In this document: positions 34,701 through 44,300 of the stretch, one piece after another | Layout: each line of letters opens with the position of its first letter | How positions within the stretch are numbered: position 1 is the first letter of the stretch | Assembly: GCA_029945375.1 (NCBI GenBank) | Contig: CM057059.1 | Coordinates: forward strand, 2,790,001-2,854,000 | Length of the DNA stretch: 64,000 nt | Direction of reading: 5' to 3' | Source: Agaricus subrufescens | Lineage: Eukaryota > Basidiomycota > Agaricomycetes > Agaricales > Agaricaceae | Notes under the pieces: generated by a model | What the model was told of the DNA's origin: nothing | The model's database searches: none | The model's input: the letters and a program-made list of their open reading frames with translations, nothing else | Position numbers and translations under genes: made by a program

Positions 34701-36711
34701 TTTTCACTGGATCTGTGCGACTAGGTATGCCAATTGATAATGCGGCAGTACCGGTATCATCAAAAGTGCATTTTATGCCCTTTGCTGTCAACCGGGATAG
34801 TGATAGGATATTGACAGGAACAGAGGGTGCGAACAAACACCCCCGCAGTGTTATACGAACGTCTACATCTCCTCTAACCAAGAGAGTAACATCTCCTCGG
34901 CCAAGTATGGGTAGCATCGATTGATTTGCTGTCGAGACCGGCAAAGAGAAAGATTCATCAATGGTAATGAATGAATCTTTATCATGGAATATATGGTGTG
35001 TGGATCCTGAATCAAGAAGTGCATCAAACACCCCCATGAAGTTGTCATCGTCGCTCGTGAGGGAGATCTCCGGTGCGGACTTATCAGACAGTGAATAGAA
35101 AGAAATAGCGAAGTCTGAGTTGATAGAGGTAGGCATAATTACATTCGCTGTGGCATAGTCTTCGTCACCGCTAGAATCCATAATCACATCTATAACACCT
35201 CCATTCCCACCCCCATCGTCAGTTATTGCTTGTTGATCATCGATAACAGCGTTAACTTGGGGACGTCGGTTGTTCGAGTTTAGATTGTTTTGATTTTCGC
35301 GACGTTGGTTGGAAGTTGGAATTGGTACAGATGAACTATTACGTTGAGAAAGTGGATTTGGTGATCGATTTGTAGTCATGTTAGAATTGTTGTTGATGGG
35401 TGGCTTCCATCCCATGGCAGTAACTTGGTCGAGTAAATCTTGCACAACTTTGAATACATATTGTGTAGGAGTACCCGGTTGTTGATTTAATACTGCGAAG
35501 GTTGAACATTTCAAAACGAGAGGTGGTCCAGTAGTAGGTAGGTTATTGAAAAAAGTGGTAATGGCAAGGGGGGCAGGAATCTCGAATCGTGATGCGCAAA
35601 TGCGGCTGTAGTCTGATAACCATCGATGGCAGAATGCTTGAATGTCACCATTTATGGGTTTTGCGCGTGATAATGATTCCCATATAGTCTTCCCTCCTAC
35701 CCAGTTCCTCGTCGAATACATCCGTTTGAGCAGCAAATAGATGTCACGAGATGAACCAGATGTTGACATGGATATTGATCCTGTAACAAGCGGTGAGAGC
35801 TTGTTTAGGATAATATGCTTGACCTGACTATCAGCTTGACGCCAACTAGCCAAGTTTTCAAGTTCGTCTTGCGTCGGAGAAGGACCAAGTTGTGGACGAT
35901 AGATGGGAATGATGGATGGGTCATAGGGATCACTTGTTATATCGTAGATGAAACCGATCTGACCAGCGCCTTCAAGATAGGACCGTAAGTTGATATCCCA
36001 AGTGTCGAAGTTGGATGTCCCCTCAAGAGCTGCCAGATGTGAAATGCTAGTTACTAAACGATTTGAAGAAGAATTAGAAAGATTGGAAAAATTTGTAACA
36101 GGTGCCGAAATATTAACATGATTCGAAAAAGGTTGGTGATAAGGAAATTGAATAGGTGGTACATTTTGATATGATTGGACATAAGGATTCGAAATTGGAA
36201 ATGGTTGAGGTTGAACAGGTGGAAATGAATATGGTTGAGAATAAGGAAGTTGAAACGGATGATGATTTGAAATTGAAGGGAAATTGTTATGAGGGGTTTG
36301 GTAAATGGGAATATTGTTTTGAATGTTATGTGAAGGATTAAGAGAATTGGGTTGAATCGGAACAGGGGAGTTATGATGTGGTGAATTATTATGAATTACA
36401 GGAGAAGGAGAACGAAAATTATTGTGAAAAGAGGATGAAACTGGCAAGCTCCCTTGGGGCATCTGTATCACATTCGGCTGTGGGATTCCATAGTTTTCTG
36501 TCATCGACATCGAAGAGGAAGCAGAAGAATGATCATCTTGTCCTTGAAGTGAGTAGAGTGGAAAACCATGGAGTGACGACATTTTGATTGTATGCGCGGA
36601 AATGTTGACTATATGCGTCCAATCCTGGTCTAGAAGCCGAAAAAGATATGGATGACCTGCAATAGAAGCCTGATAGGGTATAATGGGTTGATAATCCAAT
36701 TGAATCGTCAA
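31702..36711 (-). CDS. Gag-Pol polyprotein of Copia element 2
   Basis: 1669 residues, uninterrupted. A long Asn/Pro/Gln-rich N-terminal extension precedes the Gag core (ALEGTSNFDTWDINLRSYL). As in element 1, no CCHC zinc knuckle is seen; an Arg/Asn-rich stretch takes its place. Protease DALLDSGSTHHIF; integrase zinc finger WHQRFGH...CPSCIIGKG; catalytic aspartates in MDICGPW and VRTDGAKE, glutamate in NGKAERFIRT. Reverse transcriptase has RLVAKGFSQ and active site HVDD instead of the commoner YVDD; RNase H has FSDSDWASDE, SSAEAEYYAL and KHIDVRHHFL. The start could be 36711 or the internal Met of MSSLHGFPL about 43 codons later. Confidence 0.94.
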   Translation of the reverse strand: MTIQLDYQPIIPYQASIAGHPYLFRLLDQDWTHIVNISAHTIKMSSLHGFPLYSLQGQDDHSSASSSMSMTENYGIPQPNVIQMPQGSLPVSSSFHNNFRSPSPVIHNNSPHHNSPVPIQPNSLNPSHNIQNNIPIYQTPHNNFPSISNHHPFQLPYSQPYSFPPVQPQPFPISNPYVQSYQNVPPIQFPYHQPFSNHVNISAPVTNFSNLSNSSSNRLVTSISHLAALEGTSNFDTWDINLRSYLEGAGQIGFIYDITSDPYDPSIIPIYRPQLGPSPTQDELENLASWRQADSQVKHIILNKLSPLVTGSISMSTSGSSRDIYLLLKRMYSTRNWVGGKTIWESLSRAKPINGDIQAFCHRWLSDYSRICASRFEIPAPLAITTFFNNLPTTGPPLVLKCSTFAVLNQQPGTPTQYVFKVVQDLLDQVTAMGWKPPINNNSNMTTNRSPNPLSQRNSSSVPIPTSNQRRENQNNLNSNNRRPQVNAVIDDQQAITDDGGGNGGVIDVIMDSSGDEDYATANVIMPTSINSDFAISFYSLSDKSAPEISLTSDDDNFMGVFDALLDSGSTHHIFHDKDSFITIDESFSLPVSTANQSMLPILGRGDVTLLVRGDVDVRITLRGCLFAPSVPVNILSLSRLTAKGIKCTFDDTGTAALSIGIPSRTDPVKIPTICRNGLTYIKCDFINSFCSITRDNESFAAFLSPTLTPDLWHQRFGHLNSDATRATLTRGYVNGTSYEGSFEREICPSCIIGKGAQRHHPFRGNRADAIGDLLHMDICGPWPVQTPSRHLYACCIVDDFSNFGFTALLTHKSDAIKAFRFVEAFLSRQCGVSVKSVRTDGAKELCEGNLGDHFRSQGIHVQVTAPYAHHQNGKAERFIRTIEDGCQTLLAASGLPDQFWGDAVLTMQYLRNRLPTSTLPSGMTPYEMIFGVKPDLSHLRVWGCVCYPVIPPERRTKAGPRRYQAIFVGYEEGRKGWRVRSLSGSYSFSDDVVFDELRPGRLGVSRPLTLPSSSSGGADSEHSRPPRPRIRTAKGLEYQKEVERRAQARSKRKIGNAPKYHTDQVLSLTSYSALGDILQDDYLSEFNQIGSALSEDIVVQSHSFSHLMPSCMLTSFGYDKPPDTLWEAMKRKDWDMFRAAMDREYKGLVDMGAFEETDLPVGRKAIAVRWVYAFKYDELGKPKEGCEKARLVAKGFSQRPEDYGETYAPVARMASIRVVLALAAEQDLELFSWDCKTAFLHAKLNRDIFIKQIPGYPLPNPSSVLKLKVALYGLKQAAYEFYQLLRSVMIAIGLDRLEVDHAFFFGEWQSPPHPSIPMPSNGQPLRLYIPVHVDDGLTASNSVELYKWFIGELQKHLTIVDLGQAQLYLGCRIIRDRSQKTLWLSQEHFVDDLLSKWNMVTVPPSSVPIHDQLSSKKPAPPGALPSIPDSELTVSYQSLVGSLLYLAICTRPDIAYVCMALGQHNANPSRTHMLAAKDVLRYLAGSRRHALCFGRQSCEFSEAVGGYIQHVGFSDSDWASDESTRRSVAGFCFMFAGCCVSWSAVKQKSVALSSAEAEYYALAHAVKEALWLRSLLLLIHVPIPNSYPVLCDNSAAITIATTDSITSRTKHIDVRHHFLRQYMGRELTAKWIRTTEMPADIFTKPLPSPLFCKHRQTLGVLPLPPPLP

Positions 36712-36733
36712 ATACTAGAAGAATTTAGTTAGG

Positions 36734-36747
36734 CGGGGCCCATAACC
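36734..36747 (-). promoter_or_regulatory. Primer binding site of element 2
   Basis: On the minus strand GGTTATGGGCCCCG follows the 5' LTR directly. It is identical to the PBS of element 1 and complementary to the anticodon arm of initiator tRNA-Met. Confidence 0.75.
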
Positions 36748-36986
36748 TGTTAATCTAGTGATATGAGATTCTCTGATTGAAGGAACAACCATAGATTAGT
36801 ACCTAGTGATATGACTAGATACAAGTTAAGATATAACACATAACGAGAGAAGAACGGAACACATACGATTCTCTGATTGAAGGAACAACCAGAGGATCGA
36901 ATGTGGGAACAAAGGCTAATGTACCATACACGATAGTCATGTGATATACGATCGTATCTTTGACCGACTAGTGAACATGTTCAACA
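36748..36986 (-). repeat. 5' LTR of element 2 (right end)
   Basis: 239 bp, no difference from the left LTR detected by eye. Transcription from it would run away from the polygalacturonase gene. Confidence 0.95.
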
Positions 36987-36991
36987 GTTGC
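36987..36991. repeat. Target-site duplication of element 2 (GTTGC), right
   Basis: GTTGC followed by CTACGACAAATTG, the leader of the polygalacturonase gene, whose ATG is 20 bp further. Confidence 0.9.
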
Positions 36992-37011
36992 CTACGACAA
37001 ATTGAAGCAGG

Positions 37012-38856
37012 ATGCTTTTGCCAGCCTTCAAGAAATTTCTTCTCGGATTTGCCACCACTTTGACGGTCGTCGGTCATGTTGCTGCGCAAACCAGCTGTAC
37101 TGTATCTGCTCGAGGCGGCGATGACGCACCACGACTCTTACAGGCGGTCCGTTCTTGTGCAACAACTGTTATTCCAGCAGGTACCACATTGAATATCGCT
37201 ACTCGCATGAATATGACTGGCTTATCCAACAAAAGAATTGTGAGTTGTGTATCTTGCTTCACGATACTTGTTTCTGACCTGCCCAGCAATTAGAGGGAAC
37301 GTTACGATTCAACCCGGATATCCCGTACTGGACAGGGGTATGCATCTGTGCCTTTTCAAGTCCCATTTTGTTGGCTTAAGAAATGGTCTCTAGAATGGGT
37401 TCTTCATTCCATTCCAAACACAAATCACATTCTGGCTTCTTGGAGGTCAAAACATTGTTCTCACCGGCGGAGGAACACTGGACGGTGCTGGTCAGGTACG
37501 CTTTATTTTCTCCAGGTGTTTTATACGACCTGACAAAGCTCGAACTCTACAGTTGTGGTATGATACATTGTAAGTGTGAATACCTCTCCTACTTTTGATG
37601 CATATACTTAGAATCGCAGCGCGACCAACTCATCTCTTCTGCGACCCATCACTTTGACCATATTCCAAGCAAAGAATGTCCTTGTTCAGAACATCAATAT
37701 GGTCAATGGTCCCGAATGGCATAATCTCGTACGCTTTATTCTATTTATCTCAAGTACCGCTTAGGAAACCCCACCATGTTTCAGGTGAACGAAGCCAATG
37801 GTGTGGTGTACGATAATATTCACATCAATGCTAAATCAACCTCGACGCATGGTCCGGCGAACACGGACGGGTGGAATGTATACAGGAGCGATAATGTCAC
37901 CATCAAGAACTCTGTAATTGTCAATGGAGACGATTGTGTAGCTTTCAAGCCGAGTAAGCTATCTGTATTGAAAGTGCGGGTTTAATTACTCAAAGACATT
38001 TCTTTTTTGAAACAGATGCTACTAATGTACTTGTTGAAAACCTTGATTGCACTGGTTCTCAGTGAGTATTCTGTCTATGGTCACCATTTACAAGGCCACT
38101 TAAGTATCCGTCTAGCGGAATCTCGGTCGGGTATGACAACTGAAACTCGTTCTCGCTTGAATTATAAACTCTTTCTCTAGGTCACTGGGGCAATTCCCGG
38201 GAATGTTTGACATAGTACGGAATGTGACTGCAAAGTGAGATATTACTCCCTTCTTCATGCCTGATCTCTGACTATAAAGTGTAAACGCATCAGCAACGTC
38301 AAGATGACCAATGCACAGAATGGTGCTCGCATCAAGGCATGGGCAGGTTCAAACGTCGGTAGTGGCATCGTGCAGAATGTTACTTTCAACGGTTTCGTGG
38401 TCAGCAACGTTGACAATCCTGTTGTCATTGATCAGGTCAGTGTCCAGGTTCTTTCATGGATTATGTCTAAAAAGATTTTTCAGTGTTATATGACTAGCGC
38501 GTCGGCCTGTGCTCAGTTCCCCTCTAACACGCTTATCCAAGATATTGTTTTCAGGAAGTGAGTTTCCGTATCTTTGTCCATTCTCGAACTCGATATTCAA
38601 CAATCACACACAGTATCTCCGGTGTATCCTCTGGATCCACCGTGGCTTCTCTGAATTGTTCTCCTGATGGACGTTGCTCTGATATCGAAGTTGATGAACT
38701 TGAGCTGCGGTAACTTTTTTTCCCTGATAGCATAACGTAGCGACTCATTGTTCTCGTTTTACAAGTGCCCCGTCAGGTACAGCCAAGTTTGTATGCTCCA
38801 ATGTTGTCCTCAGCGGAGACTCGGCCGGACTGTTCCCTCAATGTACCACAACATAA
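37012..38856 (+). CDS. Secreted GH28 exo-polygalacturonase
   Basis: Pectin-degrading hydrolase that removes galacturonate from chain ends. Thirteen exons: 37012-37239, 37287-37337, 37394-37495, 37553-37569, 37620-37728, 37785-37953, 38016-38061, 38116-38130, 38181-38234, 38294-38435, 38484-38557, 38614-38709 and 38766-38856, giving 397 residues in one frame. A signal peptide covers about residues 1-25 (FLLGFATTLTVVGHVAAQ). All four GH28 motifs are present: ANTDGWN, NGDDC, GSHGISVGS (its HG supplied by a 15-bp exon) and ARIKAW. The HGISVGSLG form is typical of exo-acting enzymes. A first reading of exon 5 seemed to shift the frame; using the AG in AATCGCAG resolves it as F-A-T-N-S-S. The coding region is intact, but two retrotransposons now separate it from its former promoter. 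Confidence 0.9.
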
Positions 38857-39051
38857 CCAAGTGATCGTTAGCAGGGACAGGAGGAGAGAAATGGTTGTAT
38901 ATGCGTGTGTTTCAATTCTGTTGAGAGTTGGTCGGTTATGATTTTATATTATGAAAAACAAGGAAGAAATGTCGAAGTAACGGCAGAGTTTTGGTCAAGG
39001 TAATCCAGTTTCTATCGACTTGTAGCCTGAAAGATTGCAAGCAAAAAACAT

Positions 39052-39720
39052 TCAATAGCCCCAGGTGTTTTTCATACTATCAGCGCTATTGAACCCATTT
39101 CGGTAATCGCCTTCTGAGCACCAAGCCATGAGAAATGGTTCCGTTAAAGCGATTAAAGTTGATGTCAGTGTGTCGCGTGAAGCAGTTGTGCAAGAAGACG
39201 GAGGCCTAGAGATCGAATGGGCTACAGAAGAACTGTTTGACTGAGGATCTTCCTTAGCAACATCTGAAAGACATAGAAGATCAGGGCGGTCTGTCTAACC
39301 TGAGAGTGCACTAACTTCACCTGTCACAACGAGTACGATGTCGCCTCTGGCGTTGTCTGGCACAGGAATTGGAGTAATTATGTTGGCGTGGTCGGACGCA
39401 GCAGATGGGATCATGTATGCAGTGTAGATCGTACCGATTCGCGGTCTCTAGTCAGAGTAGAGGGTAAACCTCTTCACGTGACAAACTCAGTCCGTCTCCG
39501 CAGCCTCCACCGACAGAACAGACCCAGGAATTTCTGGAGAACATTGTAGTCCACAACGTCGAAATAAAGTCGCATGAGTCCATCACGCGGAGGCAGTAGA
39601 TCAGCCAAACCAATATAATGCCAAGAAGTAGCACTTTTTCCCTCAATCGGATTGTGAGGTGAATGCGTCCGAGTCTGGACTCTGAGGCCTGAATGTTTCT
39701 CGTCAGGGGCTATCTTCTAG
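39052..39720 (-). CDS. Hypothetical spliced gene, C-terminal exons clearer than the 5' part
   Basis: No family recognised. Two 3' exons fit well together: 39447-39321 (starts RPRIGTIYTAYMIP, continues PIPVPDNARGDIVLVVT) and 39263-39052 (DVAKEDPQSNSSSVAHS ... TLIALTEPFLMAWCSEGDY, end KNTWGY), joined by an intron with GTGAAG and TTTCAG ends. Upstream, a frame from about 39720 to 39480 is open (PRDGLMRLYFDVVDYNV is part of it), while another frame over the same DNA encodes a membrane-like segment KVLLLGIILVWLIYCL. Only weak donors connect either to the next exon, so the 5' structure is uncertain. It could be a decaying gene. Confidence 0.4.
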
Positions 39721-39948
39721 GCAAAAATACATCAAATGCACCTCAGAATTCTCATCTGATAATCCTAGGACCTCTTGTTAATTGCTAGGGAGGGGCAACG
39801 GTGACTGAATTCATATAGTGCCTGCTTCATTAGAGCCGGTTCGAAAAGGGTAGTAAAATTGGCCAGCTCGGTATCTTACACGAAATTGAAAATACAAACG
39901 AAAATACACAGCAAATCAGTCCAAAGTGGGATTTAAGGATTTCAGGTG

Positions 39949-41058
39949 TCAGAAATCGTCGAAAGCAGTACCGTCCATTCGAACTCCCATATTTTGCTTG
40001 ACATCCATTCCCAACAGCTTCATCTTACCAACCTATAGAAACGTTAGAAAATGGATTTAGTGACACGAATTAAAATTAGTCACCTGAATTCGTTCGTTCT
40101 GCACCTTTCGTAACTCCTCTAACTGTTCCCGCGACATGTAAGATTCCCGTTCCGGAGCCTTCTTCTTGTGAGCTCCCGTGAGGACTCGCATATCCGCCTC
40201 AGGATCATACACATCTTCCGCGGGTGGCAGGAATTCTCCTTGACGGAGAGCATCCATCCGACGTTCGTATTTTTCCATGTTATAGAACTTTTCATGCGGG
40301 AGAGTCGCTTAAGAAAGAATATGTTACATAAATAGCAGTAAGAACACGATTTACGCACCGGTATTATAATCCTCGATGAAATGGGCAAATTCCTTCCTCT
40401 CCTGGTCTTTTGAAAGTGTTTCAGGATTAATCTTGCGCTCTTCTACAAGCCACGCGTGGAATTCTGAGCGCTTCGTAAACATACTGCACAATTTAGTAGG
40501 TATCTTGGATAACTAACAGATAAGGTACTTACTCAACCTCAGTAATGGTCCCATATTTCCCCCAGTGGGCAGCACCGCCGCTCTTTTTCTAATCGTTGGT
40601 AATTAGCTGTGGAATATCATACATGATAGCTGGATTGATACTTTTTTGTCCTTCTTCTCCTTCTTCCGTTCTTTCCTTCTTTCCTTGCTCTCCCTACGCC
40701 TGCTCTTCTCTTTCTTTCGTCGCTTTCGGTCATCTTCCCCACTGCTACTTGATAAGCGTGAGTATGATCTTCTACGTTTCTCCCTTCGGTCTCTCGACCG
40801 TGAACGTGAACGTGGTCGGGCGAGATCTCGCCTCTGCCGAGGAGACCATGAACGAGAGTATGAATCACGATGGGACCGTTTTCTATCCCTAGAGCGTGAA
40901 CGAGACCTCGACCTCGGGCGTCTGTCTCGTATATCGTCTCGCCCCGTTCTATCCCGGGGCCTGTCTCTACTTCTGCTTCTTTCGAAACTGCGTGGACGCG
41001 GTTTCCTTGAATGATGCGAGTCGCGTTCTGGAGATCTTGACCGTGAATGAGTGGGCAT
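39949..41058 (-). CDS. RS-domain nuclear protein, probably splicing-associated
   Basis: Five exons, 41058-40642, 40588-40533, 40483-40359, 40307-40084 and 40032-39949, give 301 residues. The first 139 residues are Arg/Ser dipeptides and then Lys/Arg/Glu runs, the RS-type composition of splicing and mRNA-processing factors. The C-terminal half is a conserved-looking globular or peptide-binding segment: SGGAAHWGKYGTITEVD, EFHAWLVEERKINPETLSK, FAHFIEDYNTATLPHEKFY, and an end KLLGMDVKQNMGVRMDGTA. I recall a eukaryotic family with this WGKYG-to-LPHEKYYN layout but cannot name it safely. The start was taken at 41058, where the Ser-Arg pattern begins; the frame is open 25 codons further upstream. 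It lies 95 bp from the tRNA gene. Confidence 0.75.
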
Positions 41059-41153
41059 GAAGGCAAGCAGAGACTGTACGCTGGAAGATATGCGGCTCGC
41101 ACAAGGTATGGTGAAGTTTCGGCCGTAGAGCACCTGGCTCGTACTACAGCAAG

Positions 41154-41225
41154 TCCTTCTTAGCTCAGTTGGTAGAGCGCGTCACTAGTAATGACGAGGT
41201 CAGTCGTTCGAGTCGGCTAGAAGGA
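41154..41225 (+). tRNA. tRNA-Thr (anticodon AGU)
   Basis: 72-nt cloverleaf. The acceptor stem TCCTTCT/AGAAGGA pairs perfectly, the D arm is GCTCAGTTGGTAGAGC, and the anticodon arm CGTCA-CTAGTAA-TGACG has AGT in the loop. The variable loop is AGGTC, and the T arm AGTCG-TTCGAGT-CGGCT has one G-T pair. There is no intron. A run of T residues at 41228-41237 can serve as Pol III terminator. Confidence 0.95.
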
Positions 41226-41227
41226 AT

Positions 41228-41237
41228 TTGTTTTTGA
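41228..41237 (+). terminator. Pol III terminator of tRNA-Thr
   Basis: TTTGTTTTT just after the tRNA 3' end. Confidence 0.6.
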
Positions 41238-41323
41238 CAGGGGTAACAGACCACGTGCCAGACCTCTTATGGCGCACGCGTTATAGAGCACTCCTCCAAC
41301 TTCCTTCTCCTTTCCTCGACCCC

Positions 41324-44300
41324 ATGTCTACTCGACGGCAGGCGTCGACCACCTCTCTCTCTCAGTATGCTCACATGGACTCGACGCCCGACCATCAGGC
41401 GTCTCTCGACTTCTGTAACTCGTTCTGGGGCTTCGGCGACCAAGGGTTCGATGTGCTAACTCGACGCATGAAGGGTGCTGTTCATACAACAGAAGAACTA
41501 CGAAACTTTTGGAAGGAGCGGTGAGGATCACTTGTGGAATGTCGATCCCCACTGTTTGTCTAAATGCACCATCAACTAATTAGTGCTGCTATTGAGGAGG
41601 ATTACGCCAAGCGGTTATCAAAACTTTCAAAGCTTGCATTGGGTAAAGACGAGGTCGGGTACGTCCATAAACTCCCTCATAACTCTTCCGGGGTCGTCTC
41701 GAGTGCATGCGTCGGCCCGCCTGTAGCACAGGCTGAGACGATCAGTGGTTGTTATGGACAAAGCTATGCAATGTCCATACTTTCTTGTTCAACAGCACTT
41801 GCACAGCACAACAGCATTTTATCATTACTCTATCTCTCTATATTGCTCACTATTCTAATCATCTAACCCGTAGCCACTTACGGCGCTCCTTCGATACCGT
41901 CAAAGACGAGACCGAGAAGCAGGCTGGGTATCATATGACCCTGGCTCAACAAATACGTACTGAGCTTGAGATGTCCTCTGCGGAATTTCAGACCAAACAG
42001 TTGTCTCACAAGAAGATTTACCTAACGATTGTCGAAAAGCAAGTCAAAGCCAAACAGCTCCAAGAATCGCATGTGGACAAAGCGCGAGAAAAGTACGAAC
42101 AAGATTGCGTCAAGATCAACTCGTACACTGCCCAGTCATCTCTTGTTCAGGGCCGAGATCTGGAAAAGATTCAACTGAAATTAGAACGTGCCAAGCAGAC
42201 AGTGCAAGCAAACGAGCGGGAATTTGCCAACTTCACAAGAGCTTTTGAATCGACTGCGCACAAATGGGAGCAAGATTGGAAAGCGTTCTGTGACGGTTGT
42301 CAAGATTTAGAGGAAGCGAGGATTGAATTTGTGAAGGAAAACATGTGGTCTTACGCCAATTTTGTTTCGACTGTGTGCGTAGCAGACGATGAGGTGTGTT
42401 TCATCTCCATTTGATGATGAAACGTATTCATCATTCATCTCGGTCATAGTCTTGCGAACGTGTCCGCCAATCGCTAGAACTGATAGAGGCAGATCGCGAA
42501 ATTGAAAATTTTGTGAACGTGTACGGCACTGGGTCGCAGATTACCGACCCTCCAGCCTTTGTCAATTATCAACTTCATGACTCCATTCCCTCATCCTCTT
42601 CCAAGCCTACCTTCCGGCAGGCCAACTTTACTCGAAACTCCGCTAGAGACGTTGCCGTTCAACTCCATCGCAATAGTACCTACGTTCCTCCGACTGAAGA
42701 GCCGACTGTGAATACAGCTGGTCGTGGTGCGGGAAGTGGCCGTAAATCAGACGTAGGGCCGAGCAATGATACCCTTGCCAGACAACCTACGCTACGGAAC
42801 TCTGTCTATGGTGCACAACAACCCCAGCCATACATGAATGGGAATAATACGGGCCATTCGCCTTCATCCTCCCAGAACTACCAGAACTTCAATCAAGTGA
42901 ATGGTACTTCTGCACCTGCAGCGCCTTCCTCAGGTGCCTCTACTCAACATCGACAAAGCAAAGTGGTTTCAGCCCCTGTTTCATCTCAAGCCCAAGCTCA
43001 GTCTTCCTATCACGCATTACCTCCTGCTCATGATCCCCATGCCGATCCTGTTGATCCTACTGCCGATACTTATATTAGAGTAGGCCCCAACGCATACAAG
43101 GTGGATCCATCTAAAGACCCGCAAATGAACTCTGCTTTCGGTGGTGCTGGCGGGAGCGGATCGGTGAATCGAACGAACGGAGGGATCTCGCCCACGAAAC
43201 AGAATGGCGTCGACCCCTTGCAAAAACAGCTCGAGGAACTTCAAAATGCGATGTCAATCTCTGGTAATGGCAGACGAAATACAATTTATCGTGGGCAAGC
43301 TGGCCAAGCTTCGAACGCCGGGCTAAATAATTCTGGACCTGGCCATGTAAAAGGCGCAGAGTCGCTTCAAGCACCTGTCTCTCGTTCCCCTCCTAGGGCA
43401 TCTCCTTCTCCCGGCGGTTCTGGCTTACGAGATTACAGAAACTCTGCTGAGCTTGTAGTAGGGGCACCACCACCTGGTTCTGTTCCGCCACAATCTGTAT
43501 CACCCAATCCACCTACGGCAACGTTTATGATACCCAAGAGTTCAACCCTTCCCGGGACGGAAGTTGTGACTGAAGTATTGGCCGATTATCACCAAAGCCT
43601 TCCTGGAGAGCGGAAGTCGGGTTCGGGGTCAAATAGTCGAAGGACCAGTTTGGGGAATATGCAGGGTCCATTAAATCCGCCTACTGCTGGAGGGAATCCG
43701 AGCCGGTACTCGCTGAGTGTATCCCCTCAATCCGGGCAACCACCCGCCAGGCCTGCTAGTGGTGGACACGCGGGTATCGGCGCTCATGGTGGGCATTCAA
43801 GGTCTAATAGTCCCCAACCACCCTCTAGAGGGCCAAGCCCTGCACCTGGAGAAATTGTGAACGTTGGTGGTTTTAATGGTCAGCCACAACAACAAAATGC
43901 GCGAAGAAATAGTTTCATCGCGCCTCCTTCCGCAAGTGGACCTGCGCGTTCGACGAGCCCGAATCCTGTTGGTATTGCATTGGATCCTAGTGGAAGAGTG
44001 TCGCATGATGAGATGGCTCAGAGATACCAGATGCAGCAGCAGCAGAACGGACAGGCTCCATCTGGACACCAGCCGCAGGCGTTGAACAATATCCAGCCAC
44101 CACCTCAGCATCCTCAGCAACAATCGAGACGTATGAGCTATGTCAGCAATGCTCCTAGCACATCGACTTCGATGGCGCCTCCACCACAGCCTCAATACAA
44201 ACCCATTACACCCCCACCCCCACCTCCTCATATTCTGAACGTTTATCACCCTCCGCAACACCAACAGCAGCACCAACAGCAGCAGCACCCTCAGCAGCAT

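Larger units (their letters stand above)
31332..36986 (-). mobile_element. Full-length Ty1/Copia LTR retrotransposon, element 2
   Basis: A 5655-bp element on the minus strand with 239-bp LTRs (31332-31570 and 36748-36986) that look identical by eye, 5-bp target duplications, primer binding site, purine tract and an uninterrupted Gag-Pol frame. LTR sequence and length differ fully from element 1, so it is a different family. It is inserted 11 bp from element 1 in the opposite orientation, and its 5' LTR lies 25 bp from the start codon of the exo-polygalacturonase. Identical LTRs point to a recent insertion. Confidence 0.95.

Noticed and set aside
37553..37728. Apparent frameshift in the polygalacturonase between WYDT and SSLLRP
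   Set aside because: Using the AG in AATCGCAG instead of the one in CTTAG as acceptor restores the frame and gives the expected F-A-T-N-S-S-L-L-R-P.
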